64,000 bases of DNA from Nymphaea colorata (GCF_008831285.2 NC_045149.1:5261500-5325499); one strand, 5' to 3'; counted from the stretch's first letter, positions 1-12,964 are shown. Program-made: numbers and translations. Notes: generated by a model from the sequence alone, not told the origin.

Positions 1-2198
1 TGTTTTGCCAATCCAATTGTGAAAATACCATACTTGCATATCACTAGGAGCTCTCACAACACATTTTTAGCTCACATTTGGCCAAATTTGGCTTAATATT
101 TCTACCCTTTTTCAATAATTTCTTTACACTAGAACATCTGTTGATCTCATCAACTTCACTTTTGAATCTTTTTCAGTATCAATGGACTTTTGAATCTTTA
201 CTTAGTGATTTGCATAATTCTCGAGAAAGACACCTTGTCAATCTCTGTAGAGCTCATATTAAAGTCTTGAACTATATTTTCAAAGTTTATTTTTCTGCTC
301 ACTCATCCTAAGAGAGTTGTCATGATAACAAGGTCACTCTCTCTCCAACAATTGGAGTGTTCGAGCTGAAATTCTCTCAATTCATGGCTGGTCATCCTGT
401 GTTGAACTAGTAACATGTTCTTTAGTATGAAAACTGACTATCTTTAGTTCAATTCAAGTTAATTTATCCAGAATTTGGTGCATTTTCTATTTCCACTCAT
501 CTCTCTTACATGAATAGAGCACTTAGTGTTAGCTCCAACTTTCGAGCTAAATGCTTGTAATGCAGGAGTCAGATTTATGATTTTTTTTGCATCAATGTGA
601 TCAGATACGTTTCTATAGAGTATTATCATCTTCAGCTTGGAAATATCACACCTAGGTCACACAATTATCATTGTCCTAAACCATTCAACCTTGTCTGAAT
701 CCAGACACTGTCGCTTGTGGCTTCAAAATTAAATTATGATCAATCTAGGATTTTGATTTCAGATATGAGTGCATCGATGCATTCAATGTCACTCAAAGGG
801 AGTATTAGTGCATTTTTTTTTACAAACAAGTCCAAATCCATGTTTCTCATTTTACCCTTCACATTTGCATTTTTTTTAGCTTGGTAAATTTTGAAAGCTT
901 TGGTTTTTCAAGAGTAAGTCAAGTCATTTTTTTCATGAAACTTCATGTGACCACATACTTTAGTCTTGTCTATGACTTTGCATAGTTTGATGCACAACCT
1001 GTCTCAGAGAATATGGTTTTTGTAGAACCGCAAAACTATCATTTGACAAATGTGCATCATTTTGCCACATGAACCTAACTTACATGTTTTATATGCCAAA
1101 CCTGAGCCCAACACGGCTCACACAGGATTTGAACTCATCTTGAGCCTAGTTCAAAAGGAAAACAAACTCAGTCAACTCAATGTGACCTACAATTGAACCC
1201 AATTGACCTAAGCTTGGTCTGCACCTACGTCCAACCTAGCTCAAACACAAAACAAGCATAGTTCAAGACTCCTAGTACTGAGTTTGAACTCATTGAACCC
1301 AAGGTATGCCCAAGTACTGCATCTAGATCTCAGATCTTGATTTTGAACTCAAAATCTGTAATCTAGATTCATAGTATACATTATTTCACATTTGAATCTC
1401 ATATTTGATATTCATAAACATTTTTCTCAACCTAGAGCATGATCTAAACCTCTGACCAAAATACCCAAAATTTAAATGTGTATTTGAATTCAGGTCAAGT
1501 ATCAGATCCCCAATCCAATGCACTAAAATGATCCATCTTGAACTGAGTTGATCCTAGCTGTCTGTCTCAGTGTTAGCCAGGGTTTTATCATTTTTAAAAG
1601 GAGAAACCCCAGGGTTGCCACCCCTGCCACTCCTATTTTCTTGAAAAAGTTCATTTAAAAACATCATCATTAAGTAAATCTTACCCTAGATAAAATCCTC
1701 AAGCAGGTCTTGACGGTTGATCTTGCAGACACTTCAACAATCCATGTTTTTCATTTCTAAACATCTAATTGGCTACATTTCACTAAAATCTAGCCAAAAA
1801 CTCTATAAATAGGGGTGAGGGGTGTCTTGCCCTCTATGCCTCCTCTTTGGCACCTTTCTAAAGGTAAGTTCTCTCTTCTATCTCTTGTTTTATTTAGTTT
1901 ATTTCTTGCTTATACTAATTCTCCCACTTTGACACATTTTTCAAAGTGCACCCAAGAAACTTGGATGTCGAGCAATAAGGAATAAGAATAAAAGAAGAAA
2001 AAAAGAGAAGAAGAGAAGAAGAAAAAAAAGGCAAGTCCCTCTCTCACTCTTTGATTTCCATGCATCTCTCTCTCTCTCTTGTCCTCTCTTTCTCTCCCCT
2101 CTATGAATTTCACGTAGTCATTCTCTTTCTCTCATCCATGTTTCTTTGTTGTTCATTAGTTTTTCCTTTTTACATATTTTATGATACACATGCACATT
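1..2198 (+). repeat. LARD-like LTR unit A, left part (cut by window start)
   Basis: Non-coding DNA that matches, in order and on the same strand, stretches of units B (about 17.7-20.1 kb), C (28.3-30.7 kb) and D (35.0-36.9 kb). Shared landmarks are a run rich in 'agcccaggct/cctagcc' phrases near 1090-1320, a TATA box at 1804 and a following GGTAA-type stretch. Only short chance ORFs occur (for example 78-311). I read it as part of a long LTR because the same module recurs four times and holds a promoter-like core. The LTR interpretation is inference; the repetition is seen directly. The unit is interrupted at 2198 by a solo LTR and resumes at 5656. Confidence 0.6.
1804..1811 (+). promoter_or_regulatory. 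TATA box of repeat unit A
   Basis: TATAAATA followed by GGGG and a pyrimidine-rich leader. The same core lies at the equivalent place in unit B (19849), and decayed forms lie in C (30484) and D (near 36696). Conservation of this short core in repeats that are otherwise diverged suggests it is, or was, the LTR promoter on the plus strand. Confidence 0.55.
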
Positions 2199-3260
2199 GT
2201 TCGCATCCCAAAAATTCAATTGGTTTTTGGAGTGCTCCAGAAAAATGAGATTTTATTTTGAAAATGAGAGAGAACGGGACTCACCAGTCGGTATGAGGAT
2301 CAACGGTTCCCGGCGCCTTTACCGGGGGTTATCAATCCAAGGGCTATTTTTATTATTGATGCATTTCATTTTGACTTAAACATCTTTTCTATTCTATATG
2401 CAGTGTAGTGTTTGAGAAAAATGTTGAAAGTTTGATATTTCAAACTTTTGAAAAGATTCTTGAAGAATCACTTGAGAGTGTAGAACATTTTTATTTGGGA
2501 AAATCTTGAATTGAGAAATATTTACAAAGATAATTTTTTTTAAAATCATTTTGGTGTTTTCTTAAGACTTTAAGTAGGTTTGAGATTTTGCTCTAATTCG
2601 GTTACCATCTAGTTAGAGTCTCATCTCCTCTTGCTTAAGTTCTTTGGAGTGGTGCTTGTGATCACAAGTGATGTTAAGTGAGTGTAATGCATGAATGCAT
2701 TGATCCTATATGATTAAAATATTCCTACCATAACATTCATCTAAAAGACATTCATACCATAACATACATCTAAGATTTTTGTTTTTATAGTTAACATAAA
2801 TGTTTATGAAGAAAGAAAAGTTTTGAAAATAGATTGGGATTATAAACCATCAAGCATGTATCCAGTATTAGGTCATTACTTGAGTTTTGTTTTTAGTGAA
2901 GTCGGTAAATGAAAATGATCATAAACCATGGGAGGAAAATATTTGAAATGATGGAGAAGATGAAATACTCCTCTAGAAAGAAAGAGAGATAGAGAAAGAG
3001 ATTTCAAAGATCTTTAAATGGAAGATTTCAAAAGAATGAGAAGATGCATATCTCTATATGTATGCATATACGTATATAAGCTATTGACAATGAGGTCTTA
3101 ATTTAAGTAGAAGGGCAAAAGAAAATTTTTAAAAAAAAGAGGGAAAAAAAGGGAGATAGAAAGAGATGCACATATATGTGTATATATCATCACATATACA
3201 CATATATGGAAGTTAGTAAAAATGACATTGATTTGAATAGAAAGAGAGATTTTAAAGGAA

Positions 3261-3265
<5 letters not shown>

Positions 3266-3332
<67 letters not shown>
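3266..3332. repeat. (TA)n microsatellite
   Basis: An uninterrupted TA run of about 67 bases inside solo LTR 1, with a shorter (AT) tract at 3400-3422. The copy-2 LTR has only about 10-17 bp of TA at the equivalent places (near 11170 and 11255). The tract has therefore expanded or shrunk since the copies diverged. ORFs overlapping it are artefacts of the repeat. Confidence 0.95.
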
Positions 3333-3334
<2 letters not shown>

Positions 3335-4099
3335 AAATTTTTAGATGAAGGCATTTGAGTTGAAGAAAAAAAGAATCTAGAGAGAGAAAATAAGACATTC
3401 ATATATATATATATATATATATGCATTCATATAGGTATTAAAATAAAATATCGAAGCATAGAGAGAGAAAAATGAAGGGAATCATCAAGTGGATGTATAT
3501 GTATATAACATGTATATACATATGTGTCTTGATGGGATTAGAAATCAAAAAATGAAAAGCAACCGACTTCAAGTTTGATGTAGGCCGGAGGGAAGCTTGG
3601 ACTCATGCAAGAGTCTAAGATAAGTCCCCAAAGCCACATTAGAAGTTTTTTTTTTAAATATTTTGAAAAATATGATTTATATAAACATGAAATGTTATTA
3701 TTTGGTTTGTCGCAAATGATATATTTCTTCCACCGTTGGGTATGGAAGAAAAACAAGAAATATAATGCGGCACTCGTTAGGGTTCCTAATTGGGTGATTA
3801 GGAAGGAAATTAGCACAAAATGTCATGTAAATGCATATTAACATGTATATTTTCGTGAGGGTTTTCCCTCGGTTGGACAAGTCTCAATCTCAAAAATTAA
3901 TATGAAGATAAAGATAAAGAAGCCCCAAACCGCACTCTCATTCTCATCATACATTCACATATAAATGAAAAACCAAACAACTATGCATGGATAATATATA
4001 GGCAATATTCAATGAAAGAAAAAGAGAGATAGAGAGAGAGAGATAGAGAGAGCATGATGGAAAGAAAAAGGTTCAACTAGGAGGGAGGTCATGATGTAA

Positions 4100-4760
4100 C
4101 TATGAAATGATATACCATCTCATCTTCTCATGCTCCCGGTGCACTTGAGCATAGCCTCTTGACTCTAAACTAGAGATTGAGGGCTATCTCATACAGCCAT
4201 GAGGAGATGAAGAAGAGAGAAAAATGAAGAAGCAAAACAAGACTATTTTTAAGAAATGAAATAACATGATTCAAGCATGAAAATATAAGATCATCTCATA
4301 TTCTCATACTCTCGGTGCACTCGAGCATAGCCTCTTGACTCTAAAATAGAGATTGATGGCTATCTCCTTTGGCCATAAGAAGAGGAAGAAAAAGAAAAAT
4401 AGGAGGAAGCAAAAGAACAACAAGAATGTATTCATGAAAAGAAAGTGCATAATTTAATCATAACATGAAATATCATCTCACCTTCTCATGTTCCTGGTGC
4501 AGTTGAGCATAGCTTCTCGAATCTAAAATAGAGGTTAGAAGATTATCTCGTACGGCCATAGGGAGATGAAGAAGAGAGGAAATGAAGAAACCAAAACAAT
4601 GCTATATTCAATAAAAGAGAAAACATGATTCAATCATGAAATAAAAGATCATCTCATCTTTCCATGCTCTCGGTGCACTCAAGCATAACCTCTTATTTCT
4701 AAAATAGAGATTGAGAGCTATCTCTTTTAGCCATGGAGAGATGAAGATGAGAAGAAAATG
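4100..4760. repeat. Tandem repeat, four units of 176-182 bp, in solo LTR 1
   Basis: The block 'catgctcccggtgcactt' plus 'gagcatagcctcttgactct' recurs with its GTGCAC/GTGCAG core at 4139, 4315, 4497 and 4673, so the spacings are 176, 182 and 176 bp. Each unit carries 'ctaaaatagagattgag', 'gctatctc', 'ggccat' and a purine-rich GAAGATGAGAAG stretch. A matching array lies in solo LTR 2 (11985-12720). Confidence 0.9.
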
Positions 4761-5052
4761 AAGAAAGAAAGATGTAAGATATTGATTACATACCTCTAGT
4801 GAGAATGATTTAGGGAAGATAAACACCTTAGCTTGAAATGGTCCTAGACTTCCTATAGTTGAAACTCCAAAATAGTGAAGTTGTGGCCTCTAAGAGAGTT
4901 GTGACTTGATGAAGCTTGCTCCAAGTTGGAGAAGAAAATAAGTTTTGACTAAGTGGGATTGGCCCTTAGCCCTGCAAATACCCCTTTGGGGTGTGGGCAG
5001 GGCTAATGCCCACCTAAAAAAGTCAAAAACCAACCACCAAGGGCCGGTTTTG

Positions 5053-5270
5053 CAAGGAAAAAGGTGTGGGGGGGGGGGGGGGCTGCATTGTTGCAGCCCC
5101 TGCCCAGGCGCTGTTGCGCGCCAGGTGCAACAGCGCCCTGGCACCTCGGCAAAACGCGCGCGGTAGCGCGCAGGGGTGATCGATTCACGTGATCGTTAAA
5201 ACAATCGTGCATGCGAGGTCGCACGCGTGTGCACGGGACGCGCGATTGCGCTTCGCACAACACATGATTG
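5053..5270. other. GC- and CpG-rich patch with a poly-G tract in solo LTR 1
   Basis: A run of about 15 G near 5067 is followed by about 180 bp rich in GCGC, CGCGCG and GCACGCGTG words, in contrast with AT-rich surroundings. The equivalent region of solo LTR 2 (about 12,810-13,090) is AG-rich and lacks it, so the two family members differ in their upstream or leader segment. Overlapping ORFs on both strands show no recognisable domain. Confidence 0.6.
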
Positions 5271-5655
5271 TCTTTTTTTTCGAAATAATATGAAATAGAA
5301 CAAAAACAAAAAAGATAAAATGAGCATAAAATCCTCTTTTTTTATTTTAAATATGTAGAAAATTGATTTTTTGTTATAAAAGAGTGGTCGGCTTCATTTT
5401 TGGATTTCAAAAACATATTTTCATGCGAGGACAAAACATAAAATGGGGAGAGGTCTGTGCATGCGCACCACCAGTCTTTGCCGTTTTGAACTCGATTTTG
5501 GATTTTAAGCTTCAAATGCTCGATTTCGATCTAAATTTGAGTTTTGGATCTAATTTGGATATGAATGGATCTTGGATTTGAATCTTGCATCTAAATTTGG
5601 GTTTTGTGCTTGGGTAAAATATCATAGTCTTTTGGAAAAATTTGGGGTGATTACA

Positions 5656-7950
5656 CACATGCATGTAGTTTATTGTTTTCATATTTGATCTTGCTTGCTT
5701 TGTTTAGTTTGATTCGTGCATTTATATGTTAATTTTCTATTTAGTTACTTTATTTAGATTCCAATGTACTTAATTGATTGATTCATGTCGTTACATTTGG
5801 AGATTTTTGACAAAAATCTAGTTCAATAGATATTAAGATTTGAGTTAAGTGAAAATCAAACTTGTTGTGGCGAGACAGATTTCCATTGACTTCAAATAGT
5901 TATATCTATTGAATGAATAATCATTTTCATGATCTGTAAAATATATTGCTTCATATATATGTCTAGCTTGTTTCTATGATTTGATTAGTCTATTGGACTG
6001 ATTTCCAAAACTAGTTTTTTGTCTTAGATTTTTGAGAGAACTAAATCTTGAAATTTCTTTAGATTAATTAAGTTAGTTCTTTGAATGTATAGGTCCAAGT
6101 CAAGTTATGTAAAAGCCAAAAGTTTTCTGCATGTGTCTAGTTTCTTCATTCAAAATTTTGTGAAAGTCCATGCTTGATCCCTCAATTTAATATTTTACTC
6201 AGGCATATTTTCTACAATTTTTTGTTGAACTTTGTGGAAAACAAAATTTTTGTTTGACTTGGCACATGTGTTATTTTCCTTGCAAACTTTTTTGGAGTGA
6301 TTTTAGTTCTATAGTTTCTCTGATATGTCATGAGTAAATGCATAAATCTTCAGTCAAAACCGAGATTTCCACTCCTTTCAAAATAAGTTTACAAAGTCGG
6401 CTGCTTGCATAGTTCGCTATAAAAAAGTTCATCTTTAGTAACTTTGCCACTTTCTCATTTTAATGTTGAAGTTTTTTTTTTTGAATCTATAAGTTTCTGT
6501 AGATTTTATAATATGTAGAAAACCTACAAACAAATTCATAAGAGGATGAACTCTCTAACTTACTTTTTTATTTATTTAAAATTCGTGTAGAAACTGCCAC
6601 AATGACAGTCTTTTTCTGTAGAATTCTCGTTTTTTAGTTACTATATCAAGTTGTTTTACATTTAACTTTCTTGTTTGTGCATCTATTCCTGCGTTTTCAA
6701 TTTTTTAAATTCCCTAAGATGTAGAGATTCTAAAGACCAAATTTCACTTTAATTCATTGAGATTTGGTATATCTTTCAATTGAAAAATTTGATGGTTAAA
6801 ATTGTTTTATGCATTTCTTCTTGTTTTTCTGCAAAAAACTTTTCAACAACTTTGGTCTTCAAGTTTATATTTTTTTGTCCATAAAAGATTTCATAAAAAT
6901 TGTAGTTGCGATTGAAAGCTTGATATATAGAAAATGGGTATACCCAGTTTCACAATAATTGAACATCATTATATTAACCTTTGCACCTGTGCAACAGCAA
7001 CTTTGAAGCTCTTTTACTCCAGTAGTTAGCAGATTTCAAAATCTGTGTGCAAGTTGTCATTTCTGTAGCAAAGTTGTAGATGAATAACTTTTTCAACTTT
7101 TAATATTTTTTGGATCTATAAGGTTCTGTCCACTCTCTATTGTGCAGACAATCTATAGTCAAAATTTCAAGTCAGTCCAAGTTACTTTGATATGTTTTGA
7201 GTCACACAAAAAATCATAGTAGTAAAACTGTTTTCTACAAAAAATCTGGTTTATGCACTGATTATCTTGTTTACTATCTTTTTACAGAGAATAGCTTCTT
7301 CAGTTCTAGTGCTTGAAACTGATTACTTGTATATGGAGATTACTCACCAAAAAATTTGTAAATATTGGAGACCATTTGCCTGCTTTTGGAAACTGATCAA
7401 ATCAATTCTTGAGCATAAGTTGCAGTTTTTCTAGGACAGCCAAATTTTTGCTTTCCATCTAGTTAGGATTTGTCAGATTTTTTTTTTAGCTTAAACATTT
7501 TCATTTTCTTTGTAGTTAAACCCAAAATTAACGTGGTCAATCATGTGAATCATTATTTTAGGGCTTTCAAATATGTTTATTTGAATAGTATTTGTGCATT
7601 GTTAAATGTACATCATATTTTAAATATTGCATTTGGATTTCAGTAAATGAATTTAGGGTCTTAAATGAACTTGCAGCAAAAGACCTTTCTCATTAAGCTT
7701 GATTGATCAAAGGAAAGCCCTAATTTCAATTGAAATCCATATCATTTAAAAATATCATCCATGCATACATATGTTTGCTTTGCTTCACTTTTATTTCATT
7801 AATGTGCATAGTTGTGTACATTCATGTAGTTTGCTTTCACAATACATTCTTGTATTTCGAAAGATGCACATAGAATTAGGTTTCATATTAGTCAAGTTAA
7901 TATATATATATATATATATACATGGTGACATCCTATTTATACACTTAACT
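5656..7950. other. AT-rich DNA in unit A with no paralogue in units B-D
   Basis: About 2.3 kb of T-rich sequence with no coding capacity. Phrases such as 'tgtagaaaacctacaaa', 'ttctgtagatttt' and 'caaaatttcaagtcagtcc' recur loosely. Units B, C and D have no equivalent between their promoter module and the following module, so this is either an old insertion in unit A or a segment lost from the others. I see no termini that would define an element. Confidence 0.4.
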
Positions 7951-9160
7951 TAAATTCATTATATGAAAACACAGTCTTTAGAATTGTAGTTTTCAAGTGC
8001 AGATTTTCATATTAACCTAGTTCAAACCAGTTTTTTTAAAAACCTAGATATGTTCATGCTTGCTATCTAATCATTAGTATTAAATATATTTAAAACCATA
8101 GTTTTCTCTCAAGATCTCAACCAAGAGTTGATATTGAGTCCGTAACCATACAACTAGAGCTAACCCATAATAGAACCTTCTTGAGTTAGACGTCAACCCT
8201 AGTTAGGTTAAGCCTAAACTCTAGTCAAGTTAAGATTAAAACCTAGTCAGGTTAAATTTGAACCCTAATTAGGTTGGACATGTAACCCTAGAGGAATTGA
8301 ATTCTAGAACTAAGCAGATTGGATTTAAACATTGAATTGAAGATCACATAGAAGCTTGGATTTGGATTGACAAAGTGATTTGGATTTCAAGGATTAGAGA
8401 AATCTGATTATCTAGTTCAGATCTTATGAGAATTGGATTCTAGATTTCAATTTCACATCAACCTCTTTGGGTTTATATCTCATGTAATTTGGATGAAGAT
8501 ATCAAAACTTTACCCAAGACCATAATTCCTTAAACCTTAAGATTGATCATTAGATTTCATTTTGGATTTAGATCATAAATTTTGAGTCAAGAACATTCAT
8601 GAATTGGACCGACATCTTTAAATCAACCCTCAGTTAGGATTTGAACTTAAACTTTGTTTAGGAGAACCCTAAGTCTAAACCATGTATTTGAATGAACTTA
8701 AAAATACTTAGATCATTTGTAGTGAATTTGGATTTGAACTCTGAATAAAGATTTCCCTAAACCAACATTTCAAGCTTAGAAGCAATATCTCATCATATAT
8801 TGAATCTAGTTTTTCATGCATCCATATTAGATCAACGAATTAGCCTTTGCATGGATACATAATGATACCGTTCATGAACTATATCACTTAATTCAAGTAT
8901 TTTCAATTCATGCTCTTCAATTTTTTATGATCCACTTGGTTTTCTAAAACTCACCCATTTTCGAATTCAGGACACCCTTTTGCATTTAGGTTTGAGGACA
9001 ATCACATTTTTTTAATCTAGTCCTTGATCTGATTACTCTATTAAAGGTGGTAAGAACAGTTGGATCTCGTACTGACGAGTCGAGTCTTATATCTCATGGA
9101 TTCCTGCAATGAGAATACGTTGATGTGTTAATATTTGATCTTATTCATTCCATGTGAATG
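7951..9160 (+). repeat. LARD-like LTR unit A, right part
   Basis: It matches the equivalent right-hand parts of B (about 21.7-23.1 kb) and D (37.4-38.4 kb). It has repeated 'gaacccta...gtcaagttaag' and 'ttggatttggat' phrases, then 'aggtggtaagaacagttgg', 'atctcgtactgacgagtcg' and 'attcctgcaatgag' at 9046-9106. Copy B has the counterpart at 23019-23085 and copy C at 32430-32500. There are no ORFs of note. The 3' limit near 9160 is approximate. Confidence 0.5.
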
Positions 9161-10062
9161 GCCACAGAAGTGTTTGACATTTATGGGACTTGTCCCCATT
9201 ATGGCTTGATTAAATATTAAAGGTATACATATGATTATCATCTTAACCCTAGGAGCTCTCATGTTGTATGTGCATTTTGCTTGTTTAAGACTTAGAATTG
9301 AGAAGACTCTTTCATGTTTGCTCTCTCATGATTTTGATGTCCATCTTAGGCCTCATTGCATTAAAGCCTTCTATTTTTAGCATGTGTCCATATTTTAAAT
9401 GTCCCACTCTATATGTTGGGGTATTTTTTAACCAAGAAACAACCTTAAAGGATTCAACGACCAGACCAACCTATTGAGCGCACGTATTGATCCTCCCTTA
9501 CCATGTACTTGCAACAAACAATCTTGTATATAGGTAAGGACCAAAATTCACATTTTAATGCTCATAAATGTTCCAATAATATATCCATTTTCAAGTTTAC
9601 AAAGGTTTCTTATTTCCATACAAGTTTTGTTCATTTGCGCATACTTTCACACTTCAGTGCCAACAAATTTCTTAAGTCATTTTGTGCTTTGGCACAATAT
9701 TTCAGTGCATACAAGTTTTTCAAATTTTGCACTTTTGTGCATACATGTTTCTCAGATTTTGCACACCAGTGCACGAGTTTTTCAAACACATGCCAATTTA
9801 CAGCTTTGCACATCATTACATACAAGTTTTCTATTCACACAAAAGTGCAAACAAGTTTTAATCTCACGCTTTGGAACACTTAAAGTTCTAAATTTCATGT
9901 TTTTTGCATGTGCTTTTGCATTTCTATGCAGACAGAATTTCACAAATTTTCAAAATGATTTTGTGCTTCGGCACAACAATTTTTGGGCTTCGGCCCACCA
10001 TTTTATGTGTTTCGGCACACGCAAGTTTTACAAGAACATGGACTGATATAAGATTTCACACT
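9161..10062 (+). repeat. Internal region A-B of LARD-like chain, first part, with GCAC minisatellite
   Basis: 9161-9520 matches 23200-23620 between B and C ('acttagaattgagaagac', 'ttaggcctcattgcattaa', 'ccaacctattgag', 'ccctccccttacc'). From about 9545 a degenerate minisatellite begins: 'tttggcacaa', 'cagtgcatacaagtttttca', 'ttttgcac'. ORFs at 9503-9883 and 9558-10046 are translations of this repeat in two frames and are not genes. Solo LTR 2 interrupts it at 10062. Confidence 0.55.
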
Positions 10063-11984
10063 TGTTTGCATCCTCAAATTTTTTTGTATTTAGAGTGCTC
10101 CAGAAAAATGAGATTTTTATTTGAAAATAAAGGAGAAAGGGACTCGCCCGTCGGTACGAGGATCAACTGTTCCCGGTGCCTTTACCAGGGGTAATCAATT
10201 CAAGGGCTATGTTTATTATTGATGCATTTCATTTTGGCTTAAACATCTTTTCTATATGCGGTGTAGAAGAATATTGGAAGTTTGATGTTTCAAACTTTTG
10301 AAAAGGTTCTTGAACAATTGCTTAAGAATGTGAAAAATTTTGATGAAAATTAGAGTTAGGAAATCTTTTAAATATCATTTGAAAAGCTTGGGGAATCGCT
10401 TTGAAGTCATTTTAGTGTTCTCTTAAGACTTTAAGTAGGCTTGAGATTTTGCTCTAATTCGGTTACCACCTAGTTAGAGCTCCATTTCATCTTGCTTAAA
10501 TTCTTTTAGAGACGTGTTTGTGCTCATTTGTGATATTGAGTGGAAGTGAATGCATGGATGCATCAATCCTAAGATGAATGAAAGAAAAAAGATTCATTCC
10601 TACCACAACATTCATCTAAGACGTTCCTACCCTAACATACATCTAATATTTTTGTTTTTATAGTTATCATAAATAAAAAAGAAAAGTTTTTGAAAATGGA
10701 TTGGGATTGTAGACCATCAAGCATGAATCCAACATTGGGTCATTACTTGACTTGTGATCTTAATGAAGTCGGTAAATGAAAATGATCTTGGAGAAGAAAA
10801 ATGTCCAAAAGAATGCAAAAGTTGAGATATTTGATTGTAAGAAAAATTATAGAAGGAGAAAGAGAAAGAGATCTTGAAAATCACAAAATCAAAGATTTAA
10901 AAGGAAGACAGATATGCATTCGTACACATATACATATATATGTATATCTATATATGTATAGATACATATATGTAAGTTTATGAAAATGAGGTTTGAATTT
11001 GAGTAGAGAAAGAAAATGAAGTTTTTAAAAGAAAGAGAGAAAGAGAGGGCGGTAGAAAAGACGCACGTACATGTGTATATATTATCACATATACTCATAT
11101 ATGGAAGATTGTAAAAACTTCATTTATTTGAATAAAGAAAAAGATTTTAGAGAAAAAAAAATGGAGAAGGATATATATATATATAAGAAATTTGTAGATG
11201 AAGGCATTTGACTTGAAAGGAGAAAAATATTCTAGAGAGAGAAAGTAAGAGATTCATATATATATATATATATGCATTCATATTGATACAAAAATTTCAA
11301 AAGAGATATGTAAACATAGAGAGAGAATGATAAAGAGAATCATCATGTGCACATATATGTATATAACATATATATACATGTATGTCTTCATGAGTCTAAA
11401 GATAAGTTAAATCATTCGACTTCAAGTTTGATGTAAGCCGGAGGGGTGCTTGGACTCATACAAGAGCCTAAGCTAAGTCTCCAAAGCCATATTAGAAATG
11501 AATCTTTTGAAAATATTTTGAAAAACATAAAACATAGTTATTTTATTAGTTGCAAGGGAATATGTTTCTTCCACCGTTGGGTATGAAAGAAACTCAAACC
11601 ACACGATAGGGTGCTCACTAGGGTTCATAATCGGTCGATTAAAAGGAAACTAACACGAAATGATATGAAAATGCACTTTAACATATACAAATTTGTGAAG
11701 GTTCTTCTCAGGTTGGATAAGCCCCAACCTCAAAAATTAATCAACATAATAATAAAAAGAGAATCCCAAACTACACTCTCATTCTCACCGTGCATTCATA
11801 TATAAATGAAAAATTAAGCAAGCATGCATTGATAGCATATAGACAATATTCAATGAAGGAAAGCGAGAGAGAGATAGAAAGAACATGATGGGGGGAGAAA
11901 GAGAGAGAACATGATGGAGTGAGGGAAAGAAAAAGCATGATGTAAATAGAGATAGAATATGAGGTAACTATGAAATGATATACC

Positions 11985-12720
11985 ATTTCATCTTTCTATG
12001 CTTCCGGTGCACTCAAGCATAGCCTCTTATCTCTAAAATAGAGATTGAGTGCTATCTCCTTTGGCCATGGGGAGATGAAGATGAAAAGAAAATAAAGACA
12101 ATGTCATATTTAATAAAATAGAAAACATGATTTAAACTTGAAATGAAAGATCATCTCATCTTTCCATGCTCCCGGTGCACTTGAGCATAGCCTCTTGTCT
12201 CTAAAATAGAGATTGAGTGCTATCTCCTTTGGCCATGAGGAGATAAAGATGAGAAGAACATGAAAAATGAAAGACAATGTCATATTTAATAAAATAGAAA
12301 GCATGATTTAAGCTTGAAATGAAAGATCATCTCATCTTTCCATGCTCCCGGTGCACTTGAGCATAGCCTCTTGCCTCTAAAATAGAGATTGAGTGCTATC
12401 TCTTTTGGCCATGGGGAGATGAAGATGAGAAGAAAATAAAGACAACAACAATCAAAGTATATTCAAGAAAAAGAAATGGCAATTATAACAAGAACATATT
12501 AATGAAGAGAAAGAACAACAACAACAGCACTATAATCAAGAAAAGAAAGAACATGATTTAATCATAGAATGGAAGATCATCTCATCTTCTTATGCTCACA
12601 GTGCACTCAAGTATAGCCTCTTGACTCTAAAATAGAGAGTGAAAGCTATCTCCTTTGGCCATGGAGAGAGGAAGAAGAGAGAAAAATGAAGAATGAAAGT
12701 GATGAAATATTGATTACATA
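11985..12720. repeat. Tandem repeat, four units of about 170-180 bp, in solo LTR 2
   Basis: GTGCAC cores at 12008, 12175, 12351 and 12601 give spacings of 167, 176 and 250 bp. The last interval contains an extra CAACAACAA-rich segment (about 12440-12540). The units are the same as those in solo LTR 1. Confidence 0.88.
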
Positions 12721-12954
12721 CCTCTAGTGAGAATAGCTTTTGGAAAAGTAAACACCCTAGCTTGAAGATCTCCTAGAGTGAAGCTCCAAGATGATGCCTC
12801 CAAGAGGGTTGTGGCTTGCTCCAAGTTGGAGAGAAATGGAAAGAGGAAGAGGGAGAGTGAAAGAGAGCTCAAGAGAAACTGTAAGTCTTCAATTGAGAAT
12901 ACACTAGAGTTTCTCCCAAGGGCTAATCTTACCCAAGAGGGAGGAAGTGAGGGG

Positions 12955-12964
12955 TATTTATAGA
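12955..12964 (+). promoter_or_regulatory. TATA-like core of solo LTR 2
   Basis: TATTTATAGA lies downstream of 'ggaagtgagggg', about 320 bp before the LTR end, a plausible position for the LTR core promoter on the plus strand. Copy 1 has no good match at the equivalent place (near 4975), so it may be promoter-dead. Confidence 0.35.

Larger units (their letters stand above)
2199..5655 (+). mobile_element. Solo LTR no. 1 of a long-LTR (Gypsy/LARD-type) family, TSD CACAT
   Basis: Starts TGTTCGCATCC and ends GGGGTGATTACA. It is flanked by the 5-bp direct repeat CACAT at 2194-2198 and 5656-5660. It aligns along most of its length with 10063-13284 (same start, same tail, same internal tandem repeats). 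A lone LTR with its own target-site duplication is what LTR-LTR recombination of a full element leaves behind. It has no coding capacity. Its 5' part holds the 'gagtgctccagaaaaatgag' block and a 'ggactcaccagtcggta' block also present in copy 2. Boundaries and TSD are read directly; the Gypsy-like assignment is inference from length and end sequence. Confidence 0.85.

Noticed and set aside
3176-3426. ORFs with Ile-Tyr repeats
   Set aside because: Translations of the (TA)n microsatellite.
9503-10046. Overlapping ORFs of 126 and 162 codons
   Set aside because: Both are translations of the GCAC minisatellite in different frames; the equivalent region at 25.7-26.1 kb shows the same artefact.
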